From assembly GCF_003143775.1 (NCBI RefSeq), contig NZ_QFRJ01000001.1:372001-436000 (forward strand): a stretch of 64,000 bases of DNA, given 5' to 3'. Below the pieces are notes generated by a model. That model had not been told where the DNA came from, ran no database searches, and saw only the letters and a program-made list of their open reading frames with translations. Positions within the stretch are counted from its first letter, which is position 1, and every line of letters begins with the position of its first letter. Of the stretch, positions 52,772 through 62,379 are shown in pieces. Source of the stretch: Brumimicrobium oceani (GTDB taxonomy: Bacteria; Bacteroidota; Bacteroidia; Flavobacteriales_D; Crocinitomicaceae). The position numbers and the translations under genes are program-made.

Positions 52772-54550
52772 ATGAAAATTTACAATTTACTCGCATTATT
52801 ACTGCTCTTTAGTGGAATAGCATTAGGCCAGAAAGTGCATCATGAAGTTTCGATGCCTGCTCCAGAAACCCATTATTTTCATGTGGAAACCACCCTCACC
52901 GATTTTGATGAGGAGCAATTGGTAATCGTAATGCCCGTTTGGTCACCAGGTTCTTATTTAGTTAGAGAATTTCCAAAAAACGTGAATCTTGTTCGTGCAA
53001 AAGACGAAAATGGAAATGCCCTTGATGTTAAAAAAGTGAGCAAAAATAAGTGGGAAATCAATAAAGGAAAAGCTAAAAAAGTAACCGTTAATTATGAAGT
53101 TTATTCTTTCGAATTAACTGTGAGAACTTCATTCCTAGATAAAACGCATGGATATTTTAATGGAACAACCATTTTTACTTTTCCAGAAGGATATTTGGAT
53201 TTAGGAGGAACTTTAACAATTGTGCCTCATTCTTCTTTTAAAACAATTACTGCTCCGCTCATTGAAGTTGCTGATGGCGTTAGCACAGACAATAACGCAA
53301 AGACTTTCCAATTTGATAATTTTGATCACTTGGCGGATTCACCAGTTGAGATTGGAAATCAAGAAGTTTTTAGTTTCCAAGCGGCTGGAATTAAGCATAA
53401 CGTTGCGATGTATGGCCCTGGAAATTATGACGTAGAGAAGTTGAAAGTCGACATGGCGAAGATTGTTGAATCTACAACTAATGTATTCGGACAGAACCCA
53501 AATAAAGAATACTGGTTCATCATTCACAATACCGACAGTAGAGGTGGAGGATTAGAGCACATGAATTCTACTACTTTAAATGTAAACCGTTGGACTTACG
53601 CTCCAGAAGATTACAATAAGTTTCTCTCATTGGTTGCGCATGAATATTTCCACGTTTGGAATGTAAAACGTTTACGTCCTGCAAACTTGGTTGAGTATGA
53701 TTACAGTCAAGAAAATTATACAGATTTATTATGGGTAATGGAAGGTTTCACTTCTTATTACGATGAATTAATCTTGAGAAGAGCAGGTTTTTACACCGAA
53801 CAAGAATACATGAATGTTTTCCGAAATACCATAAATTATGTTGAAGGTACTCCAGGAAACAATGTTCAGCCAGTAGCCCACTCTTCCTATGATGCTTGGA
53901 TAAAATCTTACCGTCCAAATGAGAACAGTAGAAACACAAATATTTCTTACTATTCGAAAGGTGGATTGTTGGCTCATGCAATTGATGCTATGATTATCAA
54001 GAAATTTAAAGGAAAGAAATCCTTAGATGAGTTTATGCAAGTGTTATATTCTAAATTCTATGAAGAAGAGAATTCAGGAATGACACCAGCTCAATTTAAG
54101 GCCACTTTGGAAGATTTCTTAGGTGACAATTTAGATGATTTCTTTAAGAAATATGTATACGGAACAGAAACGATTCCTTACGCATCTTACTTTAAAGATT
54201 TAGGTTTGAAAATTGACCAAATTAGAGAAACCAGAACTTCATTGGGTATTTCAGTATCTTACAACGATGGTAAAGTTATGGTCAACAGGGTTCAGTCTAA
54301 TAGTGCTGCAGAAAGAGCCGGACTATCTCCCAACGATGAAATCATTGCCTTTAATGGATTTAGAGTAGATGAAAAATCATTGTTAGATTTTATGGGGAAA
54401 TTAGCTGTAGATGACGAATTCAACCTGATTATCGCACGTGGTGACCAGTTGATGAGCATAGATGCTAAAATGGGTACCATCGAAGCACCTTATTATGAGT
54501 TTTCTTATGAAACGAATAAGTTAGGAACCTATTGGTTGCGTAAAAAATAA
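52772..54550 (+). CDS. M61 family metallopeptidase with PDZ domain
   Basis: 592 residues. The signal peptide ends near ALGQ (~19). The N-terminal beta domain is typical of M61 (VVMPVWSPGSYLVREFPKN-type segment). The zinc site is H290-E291-xx-H294 in VAHEYFHVWNVKRLRP, with the downstream ligand E324 in WVMEGFTSYYDEL. A PDZ domain occupies ~490-575 (GISVSYNDGKVMVNRVQSNS, AAERAGLSPNDEIIAFNG). Glycyl or acidic-residue aminopeptidases are known in the family. It is exported to the periplasm. Co-transcribed with the following BNR-repeat gene (6-base gap). Confidence 0.94.
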   Translation: MKIYNLLALLLLFSGIALGQKVHHEVSMPAPETHYFHVETTLTDFDEEQLVIVMPVWSPGSYLVREFPKNVNLVRAKDENGNALDVKKVSKNKWEINKGKAKKVTVNYEVYSFELTVRTSFLDKTHGYFNGTTIFTFPEGYLDLGGTLTIVPHSSFKTITAPLIEVADGVSTDNNAKTFQFDNFDHLADSPVEIGNQEVFSFQAAGIKHNVAMYGPGNYDVEKLKVDMAKIVESTTNVFGQNPNKEYWFIIHNTDSRGGGLEHMNSTTLNVNRWTYAPEDYNKFLSLVAHEYFHVWNVKRLRPANLVEYDYSQENYTDLLWVMEGFTSYYDELILRRAGFYTEQEYMNVFRNTINYVEGTPGNNVQPVAHSSYDAWIKSYRPNENSRNTNISYYSKGGLLAHAIDAMIIKKFKGKKSLDEFMQVLYSKFYEEENSGMTPAQFKATLEDFLGDNLDDFFKKYVYGTETIPYASYFKDLGLKIDQIRETRTSLGISVSYNDGKVMVNRVQSNSAAERAGLSPNDEIIAFNGFRVDEKSLLDFMGKLAVDDEFNLIIARGDQLMSIDAKMGTIEAPYYEFSYETNKLGTYWLRKK

Positions 54551-54556
54551 AAGAAT

Positions 54557-55843
54557 ATGAAAATTAAAAATTGCTTGTCTCTACTAATTCTGGGGACAAG
54601 CTTTTTTGCTTTTGGACAAAACTTTCAAAGGGTTCAATTGCAAAAACCAGCAGAAGCAACATACAAATATGCTCAGGTAGAGCCCAGTATTGTTATTAAT
54701 CCAAGCAATACGAATGAAATAATCGCAGGAACCGTAATGAATGATTATTACTATTCAAAAGACAGCGGAAAAACTTGGTCGAGTTCTTCCTTAAGATCAA
54801 TCTTTGGGGTAAATGGAGATCCTGTTTTGCACATCAATAAGAAGGGTAGGTATTTCTACTTTCATTTATCAAATCCAAAGGATGGGCAATGGATAGACAG
54901 AATTGTTTGTGATTATAGCGACACGATTACTGGGGAATGGACAAGTTCTGCAACAAAACCAAATCCGCCAAAAGCGCAAGATAAACCTTGGGTTTCTGAA
55001 TGTCCAAAAACGGGGAATCTCTACCTCACTTGGACCGAATTTGATTTTTATGGTTCAGACAAGTGGACCGATTCAACACGAATACTTTTTTCAAAAAGTG
55101 TAAATAATGGTGAGTCTTGGTCGGAACCATTAGTTGTTTCAACACAATCTGGTGACTGTTTAGATGGAAATAACACCGTAGAAGGCGCTATGTCGGCAGT
55201 GAATAGTGATGGTGAAGTATTTGTGATTTGGACTGGTCCTTATGGAATTAGAATGAATCGTTCGAGTGATTTTGGTGAAACATGGCTCAATCACGAAATG
55301 CCAGTAATTGATCAAGTAGGGGGTTGGGTTTTTAAAATTAATGGACTGGGCAGAAGCAATGGACTTCCCGTCACTTATATTGATCAATCAAACGGTGAAT
55401 TTCACAACAGGATTTATGTCAACTGGGTAGATCAATTCAATGGAAGAGGAAATCCTGATAGTTGGATGATTTATTCTGATGATAATGGAGAAACTTGGTC
55501 TGAAAGAACAAAAGTGAATCAAGACGAAGGGGCAAACGACCAATTTTTCACTTGGATGAGAATAGATCAAAGTAATGGAAATTTATATTTCATTTATTAC
55601 GACAGAAGAAACACAGAGGGAAACGCCACAGAAGTTGTGATGGCCTGGTCGAAAGATGGGGGAAAAACAATCAAAGAAATGGTAGTTTCAAAGAATCCAT
55701 TTACCCCAGATGAAGATGTATTCTTCGGGGATTATTTGAATATTGACGCTGTAAATGATGTGGTGAGGCCGATTTGGCCAAGAATGGACGACAGAGAGAT
55801 TTCTTTGTGGACAATGCTGATTGATGGCAAGAAGTTGGACTAA
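54557..55843 (+). CDS. exo-alpha-sialidase/BNR-repeat beta-propeller protein
   Basis: 428 residues. The signal peptide ends at FGQ (~21). Five Asp-box (BNR) motifs are visible: SKDSGKTW, SVNNGESW, SSDFGETW, SDDNGETW and SKDGGKTI, spaced as in a sialidase-like propeller. The catalytic arginine triad and Tyr/Glu of true sialidases were not confirmed, so glycosidase activity is unproved. It is secreted or periplasmic and co-transcribed with the M61 peptidase. It may be a glycan-binding protein. Confidence 0.85.
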   Translation: MKIKNCLSLLILGTSFFAFGQNFQRVQLQKPAEATYKYAQVEPSIVINPSNTNEIIAGTVMNDYYYSKDSGKTWSSSSLRSIFGVNGDPVLHINKKGRYFYFHLSNPKDGQWIDRIVCDYSDTITGEWTSSATKPNPPKAQDKPWVSECPKTGNLYLTWTEFDFYGSDKWTDSTRILFSKSVNNGESWSEPLVVSTQSGDCLDGNNTVEGAMSAVNSDGEVFVIWTGPYGIRMNRSSDFGETWLNHEMPVIDQVGGWVFKINGLGRSNGLPVTYIDQSNGEFHNRIYVNWVDQFNGRGNPDSWMIYSDDNGETWSERTKVNQDEGANDQFFTWMRIDQSNGNLYFIYYDRRNTEGNATEVVMAWSKDGGKTIKEMVVSKNPFTPDEDVFFGDYLNIDAVNDVVRPIWPRMDDREISLWTMLIDGKKLD

Positions 55844-55858
55844 TTGAAAAACGTGAAC

Positions 55859-56992
55859 TTATTCATAATCTTTGAGAAAGTGTTCAATGTGGGTTTCTAA
55901 CCCGATGTAGATTACTACATCAGGCTTAAAAACTTCCATTATTTCTTCATTGATTTTGTATTGCCATGCATCAAAAATCATCACACTTTCTTTAAAGACT
56001 TCTTTGATAAAAGGACGAATTGCCGTACCAAATGAATCTCTAATAAAAAGAACACGTAGTCCGGTTTTAAGCTTTTTATGCACAAATCGATTTTCAAAAT
56101 CCCAAGGGTAGGCAAAACCATCAACACCTTTAAAACCGTATTTATCAGCATCTATAGAAAGGGAGTTTGGTATTGTCGCTGTTTCAATTCTCTCGCTTAA
56201 TTCGTCAATTCCCATCACGCGGTGGTGAAATCCTGACTGATATTTTTCATCAACTTCCCATTCAATTTCCGGAATATTTGGAATAATTTTATTTGGAAAT
56301 CTATTTCTTAATTTGTCAATTAAAAGTTGGGTAACATGGAAACCTGCATGCTCATTCCAATGATTGTCAAGCTTAAAATACAGTTTAGATTCTTTCTTTT
56401 TAGATTTTAAAAGATCACTTGGATCGATAATTAAATCTGGAAAATCTGTTTTTAGGTGATTTTTTAATGCGTTAACTCTATTGGTTTCTGACAAATTGAA
56501 ATTGTAAGGTAATTTTTCAGTGTATATTCTATGTTTTATTGGACAAATAATCCAATATACAGGGATTTCCAAAGCATCATAATATGCTTTTCTTTCCTTC
56601 CATTCATTAGCGAAAGAATCTAAAGTAGCAACAGAAAAGTCTAGCTTTCCACTCATTATATCCACTTCTTTTCCAGCTTTAAACATCCAACCCTCTTTCC
56701 CAATAATTGCTTTTTCAGGATAAGGAGAGATATTAAAAATCTTGAATTTTACCCTATGGAAGATATCTAGCATTGGAGCTCTAAGCATGAAGTTATCATT
56801 GATATAAGCATCAAACTCCGGTGGAAAATTATCTAGTTTTTTAATATTGAAATTTACTGAATCTTTAAATGCTCTATTTTCATCTTTTCTTTCAAAAAAC
56901 TCAACGCCCGACATCGTTCCTATTGCGGGAATGAAAATTATAAGTAGAAATATAACCGATAACTGATATTTTATGAATTTATTTTCCTTCAT
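55859..56992 (-). CDS. AlgJ/AlgX-like SGNH acetyltransferase
   Basis: 377 residues. An N-terminal membrane anchor is at ~9-25. Segments ~90-100 (KAIIGKEGWMFKAG) and LDNHWNEHAGFHV (~212-224, Asp and His of the catalytic set), then FIRDSFGTAIRP with the catalytic Ser (~318-329), match AlgJ/AlgX-type O-acetyltransferases. It acts in the periplasm, receiving acyl groups exported by the MBOAT protein encoded just upstream (3-base gap). Alginate genes are absent, so the acceptor is another polysaccharide. Confidence 0.87.
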   Translation of the reverse strand: MKENKFIKYQLSVIFLLIIFIPAIGTMSGVEFFERKDENRAFKDSVNFNIKKLDNFPPEFDAYINDNFMLRAPMLDIFHRVKFKIFNISPYPEKAIIGKEGWMFKAGKEVDIMSGKLDFSVATLDSFANEWKERKAYYDALEIPVYWIICPIKHRIYTEKLPYNFNLSETNRVNALKNHLKTDFPDLIIDPSDLLKSKKKESKLYFKLDNHWNEHAGFHVTQLLIDKLRNRFPNKIIPNIPEIEWEVDEKYQSGFHHRVMGIDELSERIETATIPNSLSIDADKYGFKGVDGFAYPWDFENRFVHKKLKTGLRVLFIRDSFGTAIRPFIKEVFKESVMIFDAWQYKINEEIMEVFKPDVVIYIGLETHIEHFLKDYE

Positions 56993-56995
56993 ATC

Positions 56996-58417
56996 TTAGA
57001 ATCTAAAATATATAAATGGACTGTAAGAACCAGAATTAATATAAATAATCGATATGATAAGGAGTAATACCACACCCAAATCCATGAAAGCTTGAACGGT
57101 TGTAGTTAGCAATAATTCTCTTTTCTCTAAGAATTCCTTAATTTTCATAAAAAATAAGGAACTTGATATTATGGCCAAAACTAAGACTAAAATTCTCTCG
57201 TTATTCAAATAAGTGAGGAAACTAATTTCACTTGATTGGTCAAAACTAAAGAGTTTAGTAATGTATAAAAGTGCATCCGAAAATAATTCAACGCGAAATA
57301 AAACCCAGCCAATCATAACCACCAGGATGGTATAAAACCATTGAATTCCTTTTGGAAGTTTATCTAAGATGTTTTTGAAACCGATGCGTTCCATTATGAG
57401 GAAAAAACCATGAAATAATCCCCAAATTACAAAGCTCCAAGTGGCACCGTGCCAAATTCCTGTGAGAAAAAAGACTGTTATTAGATTAAAATAGGTTTTG
57501 TATGGTCCTTTTCTGTTTCCTCCCATGGGTATATAAACATAGTCACGAAACCATGTGGATAAGGAAATGTGCCACCTTCTCCAGAATTCTTGAATACTTT
57601 TAGAAATGTAAGGGAAATTAAAGTTCTCTAAAATTCTAAATCCAAACATTCTCCCTAATCCAATGGCCATGTCGGAATATCCAGAAAAGTCAAAGTAAAT
57701 TTGAAGAGAGTAGGCGATAATACCTAACCACGCCACAGGAGTATTTAAGGAATCAAATGAATTATTGAATATGCTATCCGCTAATTCACCGCAAGTATTG
57801 GCGATAACTACTTTCTTAAAAAGTCCTAGTACAAAACGCTGAATTCCCGATCTAAAAAGTGGAAAGGTGGATACCCTGTGTTTTATTTGTCCTACAATGT
57901 CATTGTACCTCACAATTGGCCCAGCGATAAGTTGAGGAAATAAACTGATGTATAATGCGATGTTGGATAAGGAGGTTTTTTCGGTATTTTCATTTCTGTA
58001 AACATCCCAAATTAAAGACATTTGTTGAAAGGTAAAAAATGAAATTCCAAGTGGTAAGACAATATTTTGGAATGGAATAGTGGTGTAATCTGATTTAAAC
58101 GCAGACCCTATTATATTGAGATTGTCAATTAAAAAGTCTAAATATTTAAATAAGACAATGATTAATACATTGACTGTGAGTCCAATAATTAGCCATGTTT
58201 TTTTGAATGAATTGTTTTTTTCAATCTGTTTTACAAACAAGTAATTGATTAAAATAGAGCCAATTAATATAAAAGTATAAGAAACACCTCCCCAGGCATA
58301 AAAGATTAAACTAAAGAACAGAATGGTATAGTTTCGGAACTTTTTTGGCGTAAGATAATAAAGCGTTAATAGTATAGGCAAAAATGCAAAAAGGAAGACT
58401 ATACTATTGAATAACAT
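56996..58417 (-). CDS. MBOAT family O-acyltransferase, AlgI-like
   Basis: 473 residues with about ten to twelve membrane segments. The MBOAT signature is present: YSDMAIGLGRMFGFRI, then WRRWHISLSTWFRDYVYIPMGG and the catalytic His in GIWHGATWSFVIWG. It moves acetyl groups across the inner membrane for polysaccharide O-acetylation. It forms a two-gene unit with the AlgJ-like gene and follows the cysteine desulfurase gene by 11 bases, probably one operon, although the functional link to the desulfurase is unclear. Confidence 0.95.
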   Translation of the reverse strand: MLFNSIVFLFAFLPILLTLYYLTPKKFRNYTILFFSLIFYAWGGVSYTFILIGSILINYLFVKQIEKNNSFKKTWLIIGLTVNVLIIVLFKYLDFLIDNLNIIGSAFKSDYTTIPFQNIVLPLGISFFTFQQMSLIWDVYRNENTEKTSLSNIALYISLFPQLIAGPIVRYNDIVGQIKHRVSTFPLFRSGIQRFVLGLFKKVVIANTCGELADSIFNNSFDSLNTPVAWLGIIAYSLQIYFDFSGYSDMAIGLGRMFGFRILENFNFPYISKSIQEFWRRWHISLSTWFRDYVYIPMGGNRKGPYKTYFNLITVFFLTGIWHGATWSFVIWGLFHGFFLIMERIGFKNILDKLPKGIQWFYTILVVMIGWVLFRVELFSDALLYITKLFSFDQSSEISFLTYLNNERILVLVLAIISSSLFFMKIKEFLEKRELLLTTTVQAFMDLGVVLLLIISIIYINSGSYSPFIYFRF

Positions 58418-58428
58418 AGGAACTCTAT

Positions 58429-59574
58429 TTAGTCAACAAGTTCCTTTTCAAAAGCTTCTTTAAGTACTCCTACGGCGTAATCAACCTCTTCTTTTGTGGT
58501 GTATCTAGAGAAAGAAAACCTCACATTTGGACGCGTTGTATCGGCTTGAATTCCCTCCAAGACATGTGATCCTTTTGCACTTCCAGATGTGCAAGCAGAA
58601 CCTCCTGAACAAGCCACGCCTTTTAAATCAAGGGTAAACAACAACATGGCCGATTTTGAAGTTTTTGGTAAGCAAACATTCACAACAGTGTATAAACTGT
58701 TTTCTGGGGTAATGTCTCCATGAAAAGAAACATCTTCTATATTCTTTCGAAGCTCTTCTATCATGTGAGATTTTAATCCTTGAACATGATTTTGGTGTGC
58801 TTCTAAATCTTCATAGGCGATTTCCATTGCTTTCGCTAAACCAACAATTCCATAAAGATTTTCTGTTCCACCTCTTAATCCTCTTTCTTGTGATCCCCCA
58901 TGAATAAAGGGCAAGCCTTTAATGTTGTTATTGATGTATAAGAATCCAACACCTTTTGGACCATGAAATTTGTGAGCGGCTCCAGTAATAAAATCAATAT
59001 CTAACGCGCTTAAATCAAAGCTATAATGCGCCATAGTTTGCACAGTATCGGAATGGAAGTAGGCTTTATGTTTACGACACATTTCACTCACTTTTTGTAA
59101 AGGCAGTAAGTTTCCAATTTCATTGTTTCCATGCATTAATGAAACCAATGTTTTTTTGTCGCTTTTGGCTAAAAGTTCTTCCAAATCTTCCAAATCAACA
59201 TGTCCGTTTGGAAGTAGTTTCACCAAAGCAAATTCAAGGTCATTCTTTTTACAAACGTCTTCTGCAGTATGTATTACAGCGTGGTGCTCTATTTCAGAAG
59301 TAATAATGCGTTTTACACCTAGTTCGTTTATCGCAACACTGAAAGCCATATTATCTGCTTCAGTTCCGCCAGAAGTAAATATTATTTCAGAAGGTTTCGC
59401 TTTTATCAAACCAGCTACTTTTCTTCTTGAGGTCTCAATTGTTCCTTTGGCTTGACGGCCAAAAGAATGGGTAGAAGATGGGTTTCCAAATTCATTTTTT
59501 AAATATGGAACCATCGCTTCAAATACCTCTGGAGCAACGGGTGTGGTTGCAGCGTTGTCTAAATAAACTTTCAT
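58429..59574 (-). CDS. cysteine desulfurase, IscS/NifS-like
   Basis: 381 residues, a PLP-dependent aminotransferase-fold enzyme that takes sulfur from cysteine to feed Fe-S clusters and thiolated tRNA. PLP Lys202 is in GAAHKFHGPKGVG, and the active Cys328 is in SGGSACTSGSAKG, the group I (NifS/IscS) loop. N-terminal YLDNAATTPVAPEV and GNPSSTHSFG are standard. It is first in a probable operon with the AlgI/AlgJ-like pair. IscU and IscA are not adjacent, so whether it serves ISC or another system is unknown. Confidence 0.93.
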   Translation of the reverse strand: MKVYLDNAATTPVAPEVFEAMVPYLKNEFGNPSSTHSFGRQAKGTIETSRRKVAGLIKAKPSEIIFTSGGTEADNMAFSVAINELGVKRIITSEIEHHAVIHTAEDVCKKNDLEFALVKLLPNGHVDLEDLEELLAKSDKKTLVSLMHGNNEIGNLLPLQKVSEMCRKHKAYFHSDTVQTMAHYSFDLSALDIDFITGAAHKFHGPKGVGFLYINNNIKGLPFIHGGSQERGLRGGTENLYGIVGLAKAMEIAYEDLEAHQNHVQGLKSHMIEELRKNIEDVSFHGDITPENSLYTVVNVCLPKTSKSAMLLFTLDLKGVACSGGSACTSGSAKGSHVLEGIQADTTRPNVRFSFSRYTTKEEVDYAVGVLKEAFEKELVD

Positions 59575-59615
59575 AATAAAATACCTTCTTTAAGTCATAA
59601 AAACCGACATTTTAA

Positions 59616-59672
59616 TTAAAGTACAATTCCCTAAAATTTTAAAAAAAATTATTTAGGTTATTGTACTTTTAA
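59616..59672. terminator. AT-rich hairpin between glmM and the desulfurase gene
   Basis: TTAAAGTACAA (59616-59626) pairs with TTGTACTTTTAA (59661-59672), and inside it CCTAAA (59630-59635) pairs with TTTAGG (59652-59657). Possibly the terminator of the TPR-ribH-glmM operon; it is also close to the desulfurase start at 59574, so a leader role is possible. Confidence 0.5.
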
Positions 59673-59698
59673 AATTCTAATGTTCTTGTCTCAATAAA

Positions 59699-61084
59699 TT
59701 ATATAATACTTTCAATTTCTGCCATGATTTCTTTGGCTAATTGATCAGCTTTCGTTTCATTCTCGCTTTCAGCGTATATTCTAATAATTGGTTCAGTATT
59801 GCTTTTACGTAAATGAACCCATTCTTTTTCAAAATAAATTTTAACACCATCTGTTGAATCCACCTCTTGTTTACTGTATTTCTCAGCCATTCCGACAAGA
59901 ACCTCGTCTACATTGGTTTCTGGAGTTAACTGAATTTTGTTTTTCGAGATTGTATATTTTGGGTAACTATCTCTTAACTCAGAAGCAGTCATTTTCTTAT
60001 TTGCCAAATGTGTCAAAAACAAGGCAATTCCCACTAATGCATCTCGACCGTAGTGCAATTCTGGAAGAATAACACCTCCATTTCCTTCACCACCGATAAC
60101 CGCATTCACAGCTTTCATTTTTTCAACAACATTTACTTCTCCAACTGCAGAAGCAAAGTATTCGTGGCCATGTTTTTCGGTAACGTCGCGTAAGGCACGA
60201 GTTGATGATAGGTTAGAAACAGTTGAACCTCCTTTGTGAGCCAATACAAAATCAGCAACGGCAACCAATGTATATTCTTCTCCGAACATTGTTCCATCTT
60301 CACAAACCATTGCCAAACGGTCAACATCTGGATCCACAGTGATTCCTAAATCTGCTTTGTGATGAACAATAGCTTCAGAAAGATCTTTTAGGTGAGCTGG
60401 TAAAGGCTCAGGATTGTGTGCGAAAACTCCATTCGGTTCGCAGTGAATTCCAGTTACTTTTTTCACACCTAAGGCGTCTAAAAGCAAAGGAACAGCAATT
60501 CCTCCTGTAGAATTAACAGCATCCACTACCACTGAAAAATCAGCTTTTTTAATGGCTTCGATATCAACGTAAGGAAGGTTTAGAACGGCTTCAATATGCT
60601 TTTGAATATAATCGTTATTATTGCTTAGTTTTCCTAAAGAATCAACATCAGCAAACTCGAAAGCTTCATTTTCTGCTATTTCAAGAACTTTCTCTCCTTC
60701 GGCGCCAGAAATAAATTCTCCTGCTCCATTTAATAGCTTCAATGCATTCCACTGCTTAGGGTTGTGACTTGCGGTGATGATGATTCCACCATGCGCTTTC
60801 TCCATTGTTACTGCCATTTCAACAGTTGGGGTAGTGGAGAGACCTAAATCGATTACATTAATTCCTAAACTTCTCAATGAAGCAATCACTAAACTATTTA
60901 CTATTGGACCAGAAATTCTTGCGTCTCGGCCAATAACTACACTTAGTTTTTTAGCGTTGTTTTCTTGCTGCAGCCATGTTCCGTATGCAGATGAAAATTT
61001 AACAACATCAAGAGGGGATAGTCCTTCACCGACTTTTCCACCTATTGTTCCTCGAATTCCTGAAATTGATTTAATTAAGGTCAC
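59699..61084 (-). CDS. glmM: phosphoglucosamine mutase
   Basis: 461 residues. It converts glucosamine-6-P to glucosamine-1-P for UDP-GlcNAc synthesis. The phosphoserine loop IIITASHNPKQWN has Ser106, and the metal loop is VDPDVDRL. ISGIRGTIGGKVGEGLSP at the start and the C-terminal phosphate loop LRKSNTEPIIRIYAE are standard. Close relatives include phosphomannomutases, so specificity is inferred. Operon with ribH (12-base gap) and the TPR protein. Confidence 0.9.
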   Translation of the reverse strand: MTLIKSISGIRGTIGGKVGEGLSPLDVVKFSSAYGTWLQQENNAKKLSVVIGRDARISGPIVNSLVIASLRSLGINVIDLGLSTTPTVEMAVTMEKAHGGIIITASHNPKQWNALKLLNGAGEFISGAEGEKVLEIAENEAFEFADVDSLGKLSNNNDYIQKHIEAVLNLPYVDIEAIKKADFSVVVDAVNSTGGIAVPLLLDALGVKKVTGIHCEPNGVFAHNPEPLPAHLKDLSEAIVHHKADLGITVDPDVDRLAMVCEDGTMFGEEYTLVAVADFVLAHKGGSTVSNLSSTRALRDVTEKHGHEYFASAVGEVNVVEKMKAVNAVIGGEGNGGVILPELHYGRDALVGIALFLTHLANKKMTASELRDSYPKYTISKNKIQLTPETNVDEVLVGMAEKYSKQEVDSTDGVKIYFEKEWVHLRKSNTEPIIRIYAESENETKADQLAKEIMAEIESII

Positions 61085-61096
61085 GTGTTTAAAGTT

Positions 61097-61585
61097 TTAA
61101 ATTGATTTTTTTAAATGTACCATTTTTATGCAAGCTATTGCGGCTTCAATTCCTTTATTACCATGAATTCCGCCAGAACGATCAATCGCTTGTTGTAAAT
61201 TATTGTCTGTTAAAACGCAAAAGATTGCGGGCTTATTGTACTTTAACCCTACGTCTTTTACCCCCTGTGCAGTAGCGTCACAAACAAAATCGAAGTGTTT
61301 GGTTTCGCCTTGTATTACTGATCCAATAGCCACAACACCGTCAATGTCTTCTTTTTCTAAAAGCCATTGCGAAGCTAGTGGTAACTCGAATGAACCAGGA
61401 GCAAAATGCACATGAATATTTTCTTTTTTCACACCGTTTTCTAATAGCGCTTCTTCAGCACCCTTGAGTAAGTTAAGAGTGATGTTATCGTTCCATTCAG
61501 AAACAACAATGCCGATTTTGAAATCGGCACCATTTGGTATACTGTCTTTATCGTAATGCGATAAGTTTTTATTTACTGTAGCCAC
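61097..61585 (-). CDS. ribH: 6,7-dimethyl-8-ribityllumazine synthase
   Basis: 162 residues. It forms the riboflavin precursor lumazine and usually assembles as a 60-mer or decamer. FKIGIVVSEWNDNITLNLLKG, HFAPGSFELPLASQWL and GSVIQGETKHFDFVCDA (with the catalytic His of the GETxHF motif) are family signatures. It lies three bases downstream of the TPR gene and 12 upstream of glmM. Other rib genes are not in the window, and no FMN riboswitch was seen upstream. Confidence 0.97.
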   Translation of the reverse strand: MATVNKNLSHYDKDSIPNGADFKIGIVVSEWNDNITLNLLKGAEEALLENGVKKENIHVHFAPGSFELPLASQWLLEKEDIDGVVAIGSVIQGETKHFDFVCDATAQGVKDVGLKYNKPAIFCVLTDNNLQQAIDRSGGIHGNKGIEAAIACIKMVHLKKSI

Positions 61586-61588
61586 AAT

Positions 61589-62230
61589 TTATTCAATTAC
61601 TGAGTTTTCTGCTCTTGTGATAAATTTATCAATTCCTTTTTGACTAGCGAAAGATAAATAATCACTCTTAATCACTTTATAATATTCTGCTGCTTTGGAG
61701 AAATCTCCTGCTTCTTCAGCGTTTATTCCCGCTTTGAAGTAAAACATAGGTGTCGTTACATCGTTTGTTTCTCGCTCTGCTGCTTTTACATACATTTTAA
61801 CTGCATTCTTGTAGTCTCCTAATTCAGAATAACAATCTCCTTGTGTTCCAATCGCCAAAGTCATAAGGTAAGTATCATCAATATCTACACCTTTGAGCTC
61901 GTTTAATGCCGCCTCGTAATTCCCTTGCTCGAAATATAAATTTCCTAAGGCATATTGCGACACTTCACCTCCTTTGTAACCATCGTATTCAGATACTAAG
62001 AATTCAAACTCTTCAGTTGCTAGACGTGTAGAGTCATTTTCTAAATACATAATACCATTTGCAATTTCAGCTTCGGAAGCCTTTTCTTTTGGGCCAGAAA
62101 CAAAATTCTGATAAGCAAGTACGGCTAGTACTACAACTGCAATTCCACCTACAACGAACGTAGAGTATTTAAGGATCTTGTTTCCTTTAAATTGTTCGAT
62201 TATTTCTTCTTTTGTAATGTTTTCACTCAT
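61589..62230 (-). CDS. TPR-repeat membrane-anchored protein
   Basis: 213 residues. An N-terminal membrane segment is at ~24-42 (VVGGIAVVVLAVLAYQNFV), followed by TPR-like helical pairs (SQYALGNLYFEQGNYEAALN, YSELGDYKNAVKMYVKAAER, INAEEAGDFSKAAEYYKVIK). Probably inner-membrane anchored with the TPR domain in the periplasm, like YfgM-type proteins, though the topology is not certain. First gene of an operon with ribH and glmM. Confidence 0.87.
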   Translation of the reverse strand: MSENITKEEIIEQFKGNKILKYSTFVVGGIAVVVLAVLAYQNFVSGPKEKASEAEIANGIMYLENDSTRLATEEFEFLVSEYDGYKGGEVSQYALGNLYFEQGNYEAALNELKGVDIDDTYLMTLAIGTQGDCYSELGDYKNAVKMYVKAAERETNDVTTPMFYFKAGINAEEAGDFSKAAEYYKVIKSDYLSFASQKGIDKFITRAENSVIE

Positions 62231-62253
62231 AATTAGCTATTTTAAAGCAAGTG

Positions 62254-62261
62254 CAAAAATA
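62254..62261 (-). promoter_or_regulatory. -7 promoter octamer for the TPR-ribH-glmM operon
   Basis: TATTTTTG on the minus strand, an exact match to TAnnTTTG, followed by C, 23 bases upstream of the start at 62230. Confidence 0.55.
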
Positions 62262-62367
62262 AGTTTTTTTTTCATCCAAAACGAACAAATTATAAAAAGT
62301 ACATTGTTAGTAACTTATTTTAATTTTTAAAGTCCTTTAAAATTCTATTTATAATTCACAATTTCCC

Positions 62368-62375
62368 TATCTTTA
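62368..62375 (+). promoter_or_regulatory. -7 octamer four bases before the recF start
   Basis: TATCTTTA, one base from TAnnTTTG, followed by CGGC and then the GTG at 62380. Spacing is the same as for truA and the response regulator, implying a leaderless transcript. Confidence 0.45.
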
Positions 62376-62379
62376 CGGC

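Noticed and set aside
61097-62230. FMN riboswitch upstream of ribH
   Set aside because: ribH is three bases after the TPR gene, leaving no space for a riboswitch, and the region upstream of the TPR gene shows a normal promoter only.
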